From positions 131,809,027-131,873,026 of the forward strand of contig OY757013.1 of assembly GCA_963580285.1 (NCBI GenBank): DNA of 64,000 nt, in the 5' to 3' direction. Positions 19,723 to 29,292 of the stretch are shown here, one piece after another. Below the pieces are notes generated by a model. The model searched no databases. It saw nothing but the letters and a program-made list of their open reading frames with translations, and was not told where the DNA came from. The stretch is from Lucinisca nassula (taxonomy: Eukaryota; Mollusca; Bivalvia; Lucinida; Lucinidae). Numbering within the stretch: the first letter of the stretch is position 1; each line of letters opens with the position of its first letter. The translations under genes were made by a program, and so were the position numbers.

Positions 19723-19984
19723 CATCACGAAAACACGCCTATATAATGTTGACCCCCTTGAACTCCACTTTTATATTGTAAATCTGGGGTAAACGTTATT
19801 TCTCTAAACTATAGATTGTGGGTACTCGTTAGAAGCGCCTCGATGAGGCGGTTCTAACGAGAACCCACAATCTATATTTTGAGCAGAAATAAGAAGCATA
19901 TGACCATTTTTCAACTCAAAATTTTCATTTTTTTTTTCGGTGATAAAGGTTACGATGTATTTGTATAAGCGTGTTTTCGTAATG
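19723..19984 (+). repeat. Hairpin MITE, subfamily A
   Basis: CATCACGAAAACACGCC at one end, GCGTGTTTTCGTAATG at the other. The central palindrome runs 19812-19879, and the small hairpin AACTCCA..TGGGGTAAAC 19770-19790. Confidence 0.88.
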
Positions 19985-20439
19985 TATATAGAGGATATTT
20001 ACTTTTTTGAGATGAATACCAAAAATATTTCATCGACTGTGTTGAAAATTTTCGACACACGAGATGAAATATTTTTTATATTTATCGAAAAAAGTAACTT
20101 TTCTTTTTATTTGATAATATTTTAGGACACTTACTGTAATTGATCAATCGGATCTTACGTCACAATTTTGACTTGGCTATGACGTATTTACTGTCAGTTG
20201 CAAATCATAAACAGATCGCCATTTTAAATACAGCATTTTTACAGTGCAAACAATGCTTTTTCAAGGTATGTTACATAATTATTTTATAGATAACATATGC
20301 ATTGTGGCGAGAAACGTAGTCCGGGCTGCTACTGTGAAAATAGCATTCACACTGTGAAAGTGAAACTATCACTTTTATTTGTTTTAGATATGCATTGATT
20401 TCACTGCTATGTATAAAATAAAAAATCTTTCAGGCTAAT

Positions 20440-20723
20440 CATCACGATAACATGTCCGTGAAACGAAGACCCCCTAAACCCCATTTTATATAGAGAAAAG
20501 TGGGGTTTACGGGGGTATTGAATTCATTATCTGCCTTATTATTTGCTCAAAAACATAGATTGTGGGTACTCGTTAGAACCGCCTCATTGAGGCGGTTCTA
20601 ACGAGCACCCACAATCTATGTTGAAAGAAAAATAATAAAGTTGTTATCATTTTTACCTAATATTTATGATTTTCTGACACCATGTTGGACGCCATTATTT
20701 CTTACGGGGATGTTTTCCTAATG
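20440..20723. repeat. Hairpin MITE, subfamily B variant
   Basis: CATCACGATAACATGTCCG at the left, GGGGATGTTTTCCTAATG at the right. Perfect hairpin AACCCCA..TGGGGTTTACG at 20479-20512. Central palindrome 20549-20623: ACATAGATTGTGGGTACTCG and its exact complement apart from one base. Confidence 0.85.
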
Positions 20724-21794
20724 ATAAATCGAAAACCGGTTGTTAGATTCAAGCCAAACTTGTACTACTCCCAGATTTTATGCTTGTCCTTGTTACTGAT
20801 CAAAAGTTCCGAAAACCGCTGAAAATATGGAGACACCATTTTTACTTATATTTATGGTCAAGTGCAGGTAACTCCAAAGCCTTTTGCCCCATGTTGCCAA
20901 AATTCCAACTCATAATATACTTAATATTATGCTCAAGGACAAGTACCACCAAGCCATTAACCTGTGAGGCCCAAATTCGACATCAACATGGGCTGAATGC
21001 CTCCTCCGGCTATCTGCAAATTTGATGAAGATCCCCTCATAAGTGGCTGAGAAAAGTTTGGGAAGTCATGGTTTCACTAAAAGTCTACGAAATAAAAATC
21101 ATACTTAAACGAATATAACTAGAAAACCTGTTTTCAGATTCAAGCAAAATTCTCCTGCAAGATTTTATGCTTGTCCTCGTTTACTCAAATATTCAAAACG
21201 ATCAGATCAGAAACGGCTGGGAAAATATGGACACACCATTTTGACTTATACTTACGCTCAATGGCAGGTAACTCCAAAGCCATCTGTCCCATGCAGCCCA
21301 AATTCGAACTTAATGCAGACTGCATGCCTCATCTGGTTATCTGCAAGTAACTGCGAGACCAGTAGTCAGATTCGAGTCCAGTTCGAACTGATCTGAGATG
21401 TCTGTCCATGTTTACTAAAAGTTTCATAAGGATCAGATAAAAAACAACTGAGAAAAAGTGGAGACACCATTTTCCGCTTACATTTATGCTCAAGAGCAGG
21501 TGATACCAAAGCCGCTGGTCCTGGGAGTCCCAAATTCGAACTCAACCTAGACTGTATGACTCTTCTGGTTATCTGCAAGCATGATGAAGATTGGACCAGA
21601 AATGTCTGAGAAAAACTGGAGACGGCGTTTTCCATTGTAAGCCAATGGTAATTTGTTTCAAGTTCGAAGGAATGTAAGTGAGAAACCTGTTTATAGATTC
21701 AAGTAAAATTCGAACTCATCTGAGATATAATGTTTGTGCTTGTTTAGTAAAGTTTCAAAAGGAACAGATCGAAAATAGCTGAGAAAAAGTGGAG

Positions 21795-22077
21795 CATTAA
21801 GCAAACACGCCTATACAAAAAAAAGTGCCACCTTTATTGCCTAAACATGCAAAATTTTAAGATGAAAAATTGTGATATTTTTCTTATTTCTACTCAAAGT
21901 ATAGATTGTGGGCACTCGTTAGAACCGCCTCATCGAGGCGGTTCTAACGAGTACCCACAATCTATATTTTAGAGCAGAAATAAGAAAAAATATGGTTTAC
22001 CCCTGCAAACCCCAGTTTTACTATATAAAAGTGGGGTTCGAGGGGGGTCAAAATTATATCGGCGTGTTTTCCTGATG
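21795..22077 (-). repeat. Hairpin MITE, subfamily A, inserted in array unit
   Basis: CATTAAGCAAACACGCC to GGCGTGTTTTCCTGATG. The surrounding unit reads GTGGAG before and ACACC after; uninterrupted units read GTGGAGACACC. The insertion is therefore clean, with no target duplication visible. Confidence 0.88.
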
Positions 22078-22301
22078 ACACCATTTTTCGCTTATATTTA
22101 TGCTCAGGGGCAGGTACCTCCAAAGCTGTTGGCCCTTTGAGGCCCAAATTCGAACTCAACGTAGGTTGTATGTCTCTCCTGGTTATCTGCATGCATGTTG
22201 AAGATTGCACCGGAAACGGCTAATAAAAGTTGGAGACGTCTTTTTGTTTTCAACTGTAAGACTATGGTAAAAATTTTCGGGCTCCCAGGAAGGTAACTGC
22301 T

Positions 22302-22581
22302 CTTCACGAAAACATGCCTATATAATTTTGATCCTTTCCAACCCCATTTTCATATAGGAAAACTGGGGTTTACAGGGGTAAACCTTATTTTTCTTATTTC
22401 TGCTCTAAAATATCGATTGTGGGTATTCGTTAGAACCGCCTCGATGAGGCAGTTCTTAAGAGTACCCACAATCTATATTTTGAGCAGATATAAGAAAAAT
22501 ATGACAATTTTTCATCTAAAAGTTTTCATTTTTTCAGCGATAAAGGTAATACTGTATTTGTATAGGCGTGTTTTCGTAATG
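22302..22581 (+). repeat. Hairpin MITE, subfamily A
   Basis: CTTCACGAAAACATGCC to GGCGTGTTTTCGTAATG. The central palindrome has one imperfect arm (GCAGTTCTTAAGAGTACCC). Confidence 0.85.
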
Positions 22582-23091
22582 TATACCGGTTTTAGGTTTC
22601 AACTCAAGCCAACTTCGAACTCGTCTGAGATATAACTGAAGGTTTCAAAAAGATCATCTCGAAGGTAGCTGAGGAAAAGTGGAGACCCATTTTCGCTTAT
22701 ATTTACGCTCAAGGGCAGGTAACTCGAAAGCCGTTGGTCCCATGTGGCTCAAATTCAAACATAACGTAGACGGTATGACTCTTCTGGATATCTGCAAGCA
22801 TGATGAAGATTGGACTAGAAATACCTGAGAAAAGTTGGATACGTCGCTTTTTCCATTTTGAGCCTGTGGTAAAGGTTTTTGGGCTCAAGGGAAAAGTAAC
22901 TGTAAAAAAGGTTGTCAGATTCAAGCCAAATTCGAACTCATCTGAGATATTATGATTGTCATTGTTTTCTAAAAGTTTCAAAAGGATCAGAAAGAAAACA
23001 ACTGAGAAAAAGTGGAGACACCTTTAATCGCTTATATTCAGCTCAAGGGCATGTTAGTCCAAAGCCATTGGTCCTGTGAGGCCCAAATACC

Positions 23092-23530
23092 TGTAAGTAG
23101 CAATGCACTAAATACTGGGAGGGGCCGGGTTTTCTCACTTGTGGGCCGAGTTTTAGCTGCGTTCTAAATACCAGACTTGCTTCCATTGGATATATATCCC
23201 ATGTTTTATTTCAATTTGAGAAAATGATAGGTATGAGGGACTAAAATGGTGCATGTTTTATAAACATATCTGCAAGCTCAAAGAAATTGTTGCTGATTAT
23301 ATATGGTCACCCCTCCTTTAAAAATGTTAGTTTGTATTTACTCTGTTCTAGTAGGTTAACAAACATGGTTGACTGTAACTTGAAAAGCAGCAGGTCAACA
23401 TGTAGATTTTTTCTCATTAACTTGTTGGGCTAGGATGGCTTTCTAAACAAGTAAGGTTTGAAAAGCTTTGTTGGGAGTGGGTAAAAGGTTACTATTGTCG
23501 CCTATGGAAAATATAAAATGGTACGCTGCC
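23092..23530 (+). repeat. Direct duplication, copy 1
   Basis: Starts TAGCAATGCACTAAATACTG and ends TCGCCTATGGAAAATAT. It matches 24455-24970. No ORF is maintained in both copies, so this is non-coding duplication or two copies of an unknown repeat. Confidence 0.85.
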
Positions 23531-24452
23531 TATAGCAAAAGCGGATATGTCAGCAGCACTGTCGTGTTTTCAGTCATTACATACTATCTCCACACGTGTG
23601 TAGGTTCTATCCAGTTCTGTTTCAAAAAAATGTATCTTCATGACATGTATTTGGCCATAGATACTGTAAATAAGTGTTGGTAGTGCTAATTTAAGTCTAA
23701 CTGGGTGTATTTGATGAGTTTTTGTCTCTGATCTATTTTCTTGGGAGGGTGGGGTACTTTACAATAGAAGCCATGTAAATCAGTTTTCATTGATGTGTTT
23801 GGAAAGGAGACTCGCAGTAATTGTATTTGCACAAACACAAGAAAGAATACACTCCATCTGGAATATAAGAGTAAGGTTTCATGGTACGAGGACTATGTCT
23901 CAAACCAAAGCAAAACTTCAAAATTGTCTCTCCGAAACAGCCCGTCGCAATATCCCGATAAGTTTTCTCATCCGTTATAAGTTCTAATTTATTGTATTCA
24001 CGTAAAAGGAGGTGAACAGATTAATTAAGCTATTTCTCATGGCATTAAGGCATTTGTAAACATTTTCTTGGCAGTTTTGTCTTCAAAATATCCTCAAAAA
24101 TGTCATTTTTTTACTTTAATTACGGGGTTTAGGTGTAAAAATAGCCATAAAAAATGAGTATTGGTGCTGTTTAGGCATAAATCTTTGCATTTTTGGATCG
24201 AATGTTCCAAAGACATTGGAGAAGAACCACTGATGCAAGCCGGTGTCTGGGTTCTATTCCAGAAAGAGATAAACTTTGCGGTTTTCAAAAACATATGGTT
24301 AGTTCGGCTTTCATTGTTGAATCTGAAAGCGATAACTTTTTCGCAAACTCGAAAGATTCTTTGGGACTGAACTTTAATAATGCATGACTAAATTATTAGA
24401 TATGACCTAAATTTCTACTTGGCAATTCTTTTGATGATAAGGGTTTGGTAAA
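23531..24452. other. Spacer between direct duplicates, unassigned
   Basis: About 0.9 kb with no recognised gene. No LTR-retrotransposon signatures (PBS, polypurine tract, gag/pol) were noticed, which argues against reading the duplicates as LTRs. Confidence 0.5.
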
Positions 24453-24970
24453 GGTAGCATTGCACTAAATACTGGGAGGTGCTGGGTTTTATCACTTGTG
24501 GACCGAGCTTTTAGCTGCGTGCTAAATAACAGACTTGCTTCCATTGGATATATATCCCATGTTTTACTTCAATGTGAGAAAATGATAGGTGTAAGGGACT
24601 AAAATTATGCATGTTCTATAAATATGTCTGCAAGCTAAAAGAAATTGTTGATAGAAAATGATAGGTGTAAGGTACTAAAATTATGCATGTTTTATAAATA
24701 TATCTGCAAGCTCAAAGAAATTGTTGCTGATTTTATATGGTCACCCCTCCTTTAAAAATGTTGGTTTGTATTTACTCCATTCTAGTAGGTAAACAAACAT
24801 CGTTGACTGTAACTTGAAAAGGAGGAGATCAATATGCGGATTTTTTTCTCATTGCTTTGTTGGGCTAGGATGGCTCTATAAACAAGTAAGGTTTGAAAAG
24901 GTTTGTATGTGTAGTTTTTGTGGGAGCAGGTAAACGGTTTTCTACTGTCGCCTATGGAAAATATTTTGTG
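24453..24970 (+). repeat. Direct duplication, copy 2, with internal tandem repeat
   Basis: Same sequence as 23092-23530 but with an extra ~75-bp internal tandem duplication (GAAAATGATAGGTGTAAGG appears at about 24576 and 24654). A SINE-1 begins just after it. Confidence 0.85.
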
Positions 24971-24982
24971 GTAAACTCCCTG

Positions 24983-25278
24983 ATTGATTGATTTGAAGTT
25001 TTTGTCCCCGTCAACACTGTAAAGGTCATTTTGGAGACGTTGCTTCCAATTTTGTGGGACTTTTACCCGACATTGAGATGAAATGACATTTCAAGCCCTG
25101 CCGCCAATGGAACCAATAGGGTTTATAAGCATGGACGGGCCGACTCGCACCGCATTGCCTGGGCAGGCTTAGATCCTCTAAGCGGTTTACCAGTACTCGA
25201 GTGCGAGTCGGTTTCAGCTCTGCGTGGAAGCATCATGCAGCCCATCTATTTCTTCAAGCCCCGATGGGCGGGGACGAG
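24983..25278 (-). mobile_element. SINE-1 with near-perfect 12-bp target duplication
   Basis: Reverse orientation: GTCCCCGTCAACACTGTAAA to CAAGCCCCGATGGGCGGGGA. It is flanked by GTAAACTCCCTG (24971-24982) and GTAAGCTCCCTG (25279-25290), one mismatch. Full length. Confidence 0.88.
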
Positions 25279-25290
25279 GTAAGCTCCCTG

Positions 25291-25881
25291 TATGCCTTTC
25301 CTATGTTTTTGCAAGTTTGATAATTATCAGATCAGAAATGACTGAGAAAGTTGGAGACGTCGTTTTTCCGCATTATAAATCTATGGAGCGTGTTTGTTTC
25401 CATGGTAACCAAAATTCGGATCAAAACTGGCCCAAAACCTAATATAGTCAATTCCAGAACCCAGTGATGCTACAAATAAAATTTGATCAAGATTGGCCGG
25501 CTAGTAACTAAGATAATTAAGTTCAAAGGTGTGGACTACGAACGACGAATGTCTGCCTATGCTTTAATATCAGCTTGTGAGCCTTCGGCTCAGGTGAGCT
25601 AAAAATTAAAAAAACGCATTGCTATAGGCTCAACGGTGAAATGACGTGTGAAATACGATTAGACACTAATATGCGACATCTTTAAACACACTTTGACCTG
25701 TGATCCTGTTTATATTGAACATCTGCAACGTATTCTTCCTTGAAGATGAAAGTTGAATATTTCTGTTTGCGACGGGACATGAAAATGTATATAAAAAGAC
25801 CGGTTCTTCGCGATCCAAACCGGGCGTTCCATAGCTTTTCAGCTATCCGCGGCCTCTCAGTCTGGGGCCGGATACCGTGGA
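25291..25881. other. Unassigned DNA
   Basis: 25320-25450 resembles the 19.5-23 kb array unit (GGAGACGTCG, TCTATGG). GAGCCTTCGGCTCAGGTGAG at 25573 is a short dispersed motif. No gene seen. Confidence 0.4.
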
Positions 25882-26170
25882 CATCACGAAAGCTCGCCTA
25901 CATTATTCTGACCCCCTTGAGCCCCAATTTATATCGTAAAACTGGGGCCTACAGGGTAAACTTTATTTTTCTTATTTCTTATCTAAAAATTTAGATTGTT
26001 GGTACTCGTTAGAACCGCCTAATTAGGCGGTTCATACGTGTACCCACAATCTATATTTCAAGCAGAAATAAAATAAAATATCATAATTGTTCAGCTGAAA
26101 TTTTGTTTTATTTTCGGCGGTAAAATAATTATTTACAATGTATTTGAATTTGCATGTTGTCGTTGTAATG
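25882..26170 (+). repeat. Hairpin MITE, subfamily A, diverged
   Basis: CATCACGAAAGCTCGCC to GCATGTTGTCGTTGTAATG. The central loop is shortened to GCCTAATTAGGCGG. Confidence 0.8.
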
Positions 26171-26356
26171 AGCAGGTTGACTGGACTGGTTTTGCCATGC
26201 CTTGCCTTGGCTTAATTTATATTCTAATAATGTCTGTCTGTCTCTGTGGCTGTTTAAAATGCAAAATATTAAGAATTCAGCAGTTTTGACTATTTGAAAG
26301 CTTGCCAGCAGTTTAGGGGAATGTGTAACTATTGACCTGCCATCAGGTTACATGAA

Positions 26357-26682
26357 ACAAGTTCGTGTAATGAAAACCCCCTAAACTCCATTTTATATTG
26401 AGAAAGCTGGGGTTAACAGGTATCGTCCCTATTTTCGCTCAAAAGCATACATTATCACGTAAACACGCCTATATAATTTTGACCCCCTTGAACCTCTCTT
26501 TTATAAGAAAAACTGGGGTTTACAGTGATAAACCTTATTTTTCTTATTTCTGCTCTAAAATATAGACTGTGGGTACTCGTTAGAACCGCCTCGATGAGGG
26601 GTTAGACTCGATGAGGGGTTCTAACGAAAACTCACATTCTATATTTTGAGCAGAAATAAGAAAAATATCACAATTTGTTTAT
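26357..26682. repeat. Two adjacent hairpin MITE fragments
   Basis: 26357-26454 is a left-half piece (CGTGTAATGAAAACCCCCTA, small hairpin). 26455-26682 is a subfamily A copy (TCACGTAAACACGCC) whose right end is lost into a CT-rich microsatellite. Its loop has a duplicated GAGGGGTT. Confidence 0.75.
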
Positions 26683-26683
26683 C

Positions 26684-26737
26684 TCTTTCTCTCTCTCGCT
26701 TGCTCGCTCGCTCGCTCGCTCTCTCTCCCTCTCTCTC
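26684..26737. repeat. (CT)n/(GCTC)n microsatellite
   Basis: CTCTCTCTCGCTTGCTCGCT and similar, replacing the right end of the preceding MITE. Confidence 0.95.
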
Positions 26738-26940
26738 TATGAAACGACACAACATGACGCTTGAGGCTGTATGCTATTCGTACTAATTTACAAGCACTCA
26801 CACAGAATGAGTTTTCTGAATCCATATGCACACCTGTTTGAGAGCTTGAAGCTTAAAGCAAATTCTAAGAGTGAAATCGTTTTCTTAATTTAGCAAGCTC
26901 ATGAAAAAAAAAAAAAAACAGTTTTTGTTACAGAGGCGAG

Positions 26941-26994
26941 CAACAATGGCCCAGGCGAGCCTTCACATGCGCAGGCTTGCCTGGGCCTTTGTTG
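26941..26994. repeat. GC-rich stem-loop
   Basis: CAACAATGGCCCAGGCGAGC (26941-26960) pairs with GCTTGCCTGGGCCTTTGTTG (26975-26994). TGCGATAAGTGCCC follows at 27090. The stem-loop at 53108 is followed by GCGATAAGTACC, so both may be right ends of one MITE family. Confidence 0.7.
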
Positions 26995-27513
26995 CTGGGA
27001 GACCCTTATGTTACGTCATACGAGAAAGGCAAGCATCTAGCGTTGTTAGTTACCTGCGCAGGCTCGTATGAGCCTTTCCTGCTTACTTATGCGATAAGTG
27101 CCCATTTCTAATGGACTGGCTTATTTTTATTTTGCCATACTGTCTATTTGATTTATGGCATTTGAGTTAAATCAAGCGAATATACAAAATCCAACGCTTT
27201 TAGGTGTCATGCAGGGAGCTTCAATAACACCTTAACTCTTTCATATATTACCGTAGTAAATTATCGGTGAGCTTGCTGGTAATAATTCGGAAATAAATGA
27301 GAGTCTTCAAGCATTAAATGCGCTCTGAAAAGATGCAAATATTAAATCTAAAAGTGTCAATGGTTAAGGATTTATATTTCATGCTAATTGAGTTTCTCAT
27401 TTTGGCTGCGCCTCTTTCATAAAATCTGCATCATCGAATACTTTTACACTGGTATACCGTATAAAGTGCCTAGGCTTAAGGTTGCGGTTATATTTCATTG
27501 ACAATAAACTATA

Positions 27514-27718
27514 CAAAAAAAATTCCTATATTATGACCACCTTTGGGACTGTTCAAGTGGTCTTTAAGACCACTTTTGAACAGTCGCAAAGGTGGTCCCT
27601 AACCAGAGGACATTATATTCCGAAAGCATGAAGCAAGACTAACTGCACCATTCTAAATAAGCTTTTTAAAGCAGAATTAGTCTTAATTTTAGGTGGTCTT
27701 AAAAGCGGAATTTCACTG
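27514..27718. repeat. TA-flanked MITE (sister of 13098-13250)
   Basis: Left TA-CAAAAAAAATTCC with ATGACCACCTTTGG, right GGTGGTCTTAAAAGCGGAAT-TTCACTG-TA. The internal hairpin is AAGTGGTC / GACCACTT at 27553-27575. Confidence 0.75.
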
Positions 27719-27824
27719 TATTTGCCTAACCCAGAGCATACAGTGTAGATAAAGAACAGATGGATCATTATGAGCAATCTCATCTGGATATACAATGTAC
27801 ACTGTTTGTCATTCTCGTTGTTTG

Positions 27825-28040
27825 TTTGTGTGTTTGTTTATTTGTTTGTTTAGAGGTTTCACGTCCTTGTTAACACCATTGAGGTCATTTTGAAGACATT
27901 TTGTGTGAATTTTATCCGAGATTGAGATGAAATGACAATTCAAGTACTACCGCTAAAAGAAACTGCCTGGGTTTAAGGGACATTCTAAAAGGTTTACCAG
28001 TACTCAAACGCTTGGTCGGTTAAAGCTCTGCGGAGTCCAT
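27825..28040 (-). mobile_element. SINE-1, degraded copy
   Basis: Recognisable blocks CGTCCTTGTTAACACC, GAGATGAAATGACAATTCAA, GGTTTACCAGTACTC and AGCTCTGCGGAG with many changes. It lies just left of the 28-33 kb transposon. Confidence 0.7.
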
Positions 28041-28087
28041 GTATTCCAATTTATCTGAAAACTTTCAACTGTAAATAACTTTGCTAT

Positions 28088-28258
28088 TAGTGGAGCGGGA
28101 AGTGTCAAGGATCGTGCACATCTGGATACAAGTATGACACTTGGCTGAAATACTTATTAGTATGAGTTGTTTGCAAAAAATTACCTAGCCAATCAAAAGT
28201 CGTCTAATTTTCAAGAGGGCGGCCCTAAATTCAAAATGGCTGCCAAAATATATGATAA
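28088..28258 (+). repeat. Left terminal inverted repeat of the XPG transposon
   Basis: Shared with the inverted right end in order: TAGTGGAGCGGGAAGTG, CGTGCAC, GGATACAAGT, ACCTAGCCAA, TTTTCAAGA, ATTCAA-ATGGCT-CCAAA. Confidence 0.8.
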
Positions 28259-29292
28259 TACACAGCATATGGTGTAATATTGTACAAAAGCATGGATTGG
28301 CTAAGTAAATTAGCCTTAATTTGTACAAAACAATAACACAATTAATAAATTGTATTGGTAATATTTGCATGACTATTTCAATTTAGGGGAAAATGGGGTA
28401 AAATGGGGAAAATTTGGGATGAAATTGGGTTTCTGCCTATTCTCATCACAACAGTGTCACATTGTTTATTTAAATTGACTTGTATGAGGTATCTTGTGTG
28501 AAATACCTTTTATATATAACAGATTTAAGGCATTAATCTTTGGATAAGTAAAAAGGGGGTGTATGGGTAGTACCGGGTCCATAAATTAGACGAGAATATG
28601 ATAAAAACAAGTTGAATGGCTTCTTTGCCATAGAATTAAATAAAACGGCAAATATAAAAACACAGTACTCGCTTATCTTAGCACTACAATTCAGACCTAA
28701 TCATTCCTTTGGAAATGTGTCATTTGCATTTTAAAATTATGTGAGGGAATGGAAAGATGAAAATGAGATAAAAGATGTTTGCTTAATCATAATATATACT
28801 TAATTTTACAAAATGGTATAATACAATCAAAAGACTTGCATTTTTAATACATTTTTTCTTATTATTTTGCCTTTTATTGTTTTTTTTTCTTGTTTTCCAT
28901 TTCTATTTAAACATGCATACGGCTTCCTAGTAATCAGGTGTAACTTAGATAAATAGGGAAATTGAGGGTAATCGGTGGGAATTGCTCTTTGTCCAAAACT
29001 TATACAAATAGGAAATTATACAAACAGACAATGATCACTGCATTTTTGTATGATATTTTAGCTGCAGCCATGTTGATGATGATGATAATGATAGTACAGC
29101 ACATAATGTGACTGATAAAATTGAATTTAATGTTACTATAACAAAGAGTTTTTGCAAAGTTCCAAAAATACATGTATATGTTTAACATTCAAGTTCAAAA
29201 TTGATAAGTATCAAATCTCACTTTAAACAAAGTTTATATACTTATGTTTGATTGTTTTTTTTCTTTCTTCCTTTCTTTTTTCTATTTTTAAA
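28259..29292. other. Non-coding left interior of the XPG transposon
   Basis: AT-rich; no ORF or repeat supported. TTTCTTTC-rich sequence just before 29293 lies downstream of the minus-strand gene's stop. Confidence 0.5.

Larger units (their letters stand above)
19530..23090. repeat. Diverged tandem array, ~300-350 bp unit, interrupted by MITEs
   Basis: Repeated landmarks in the same order: AGATTCAAGCCAAATTCGAA, CTGAGAAAAAGTGGAGACAC, CTCAAGGGCAGGTAACTCC, GAGGCCCAAATTCGAACTCA, TGGTTATCTGCAAGCATGA, AAGTTGGAGACGTCG. Units or partial units start near 20740, 21125, 21360, 21690, 22590 and 22915. No ORF spans a unit. Four hairpin MITEs sit in or beside the array (19723, 20440, 21795, 22302). The window 19985-20439 between two of them shows nothing recognisable. 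Confidence 0.8.

Noticed and set aside
23092..24970. LTR retrotransposon bounded by the two direct duplicates
   Set aside because: No TG/CA ends, primer-binding site, polypurine tract or gag/pol coding seen in the spacer.
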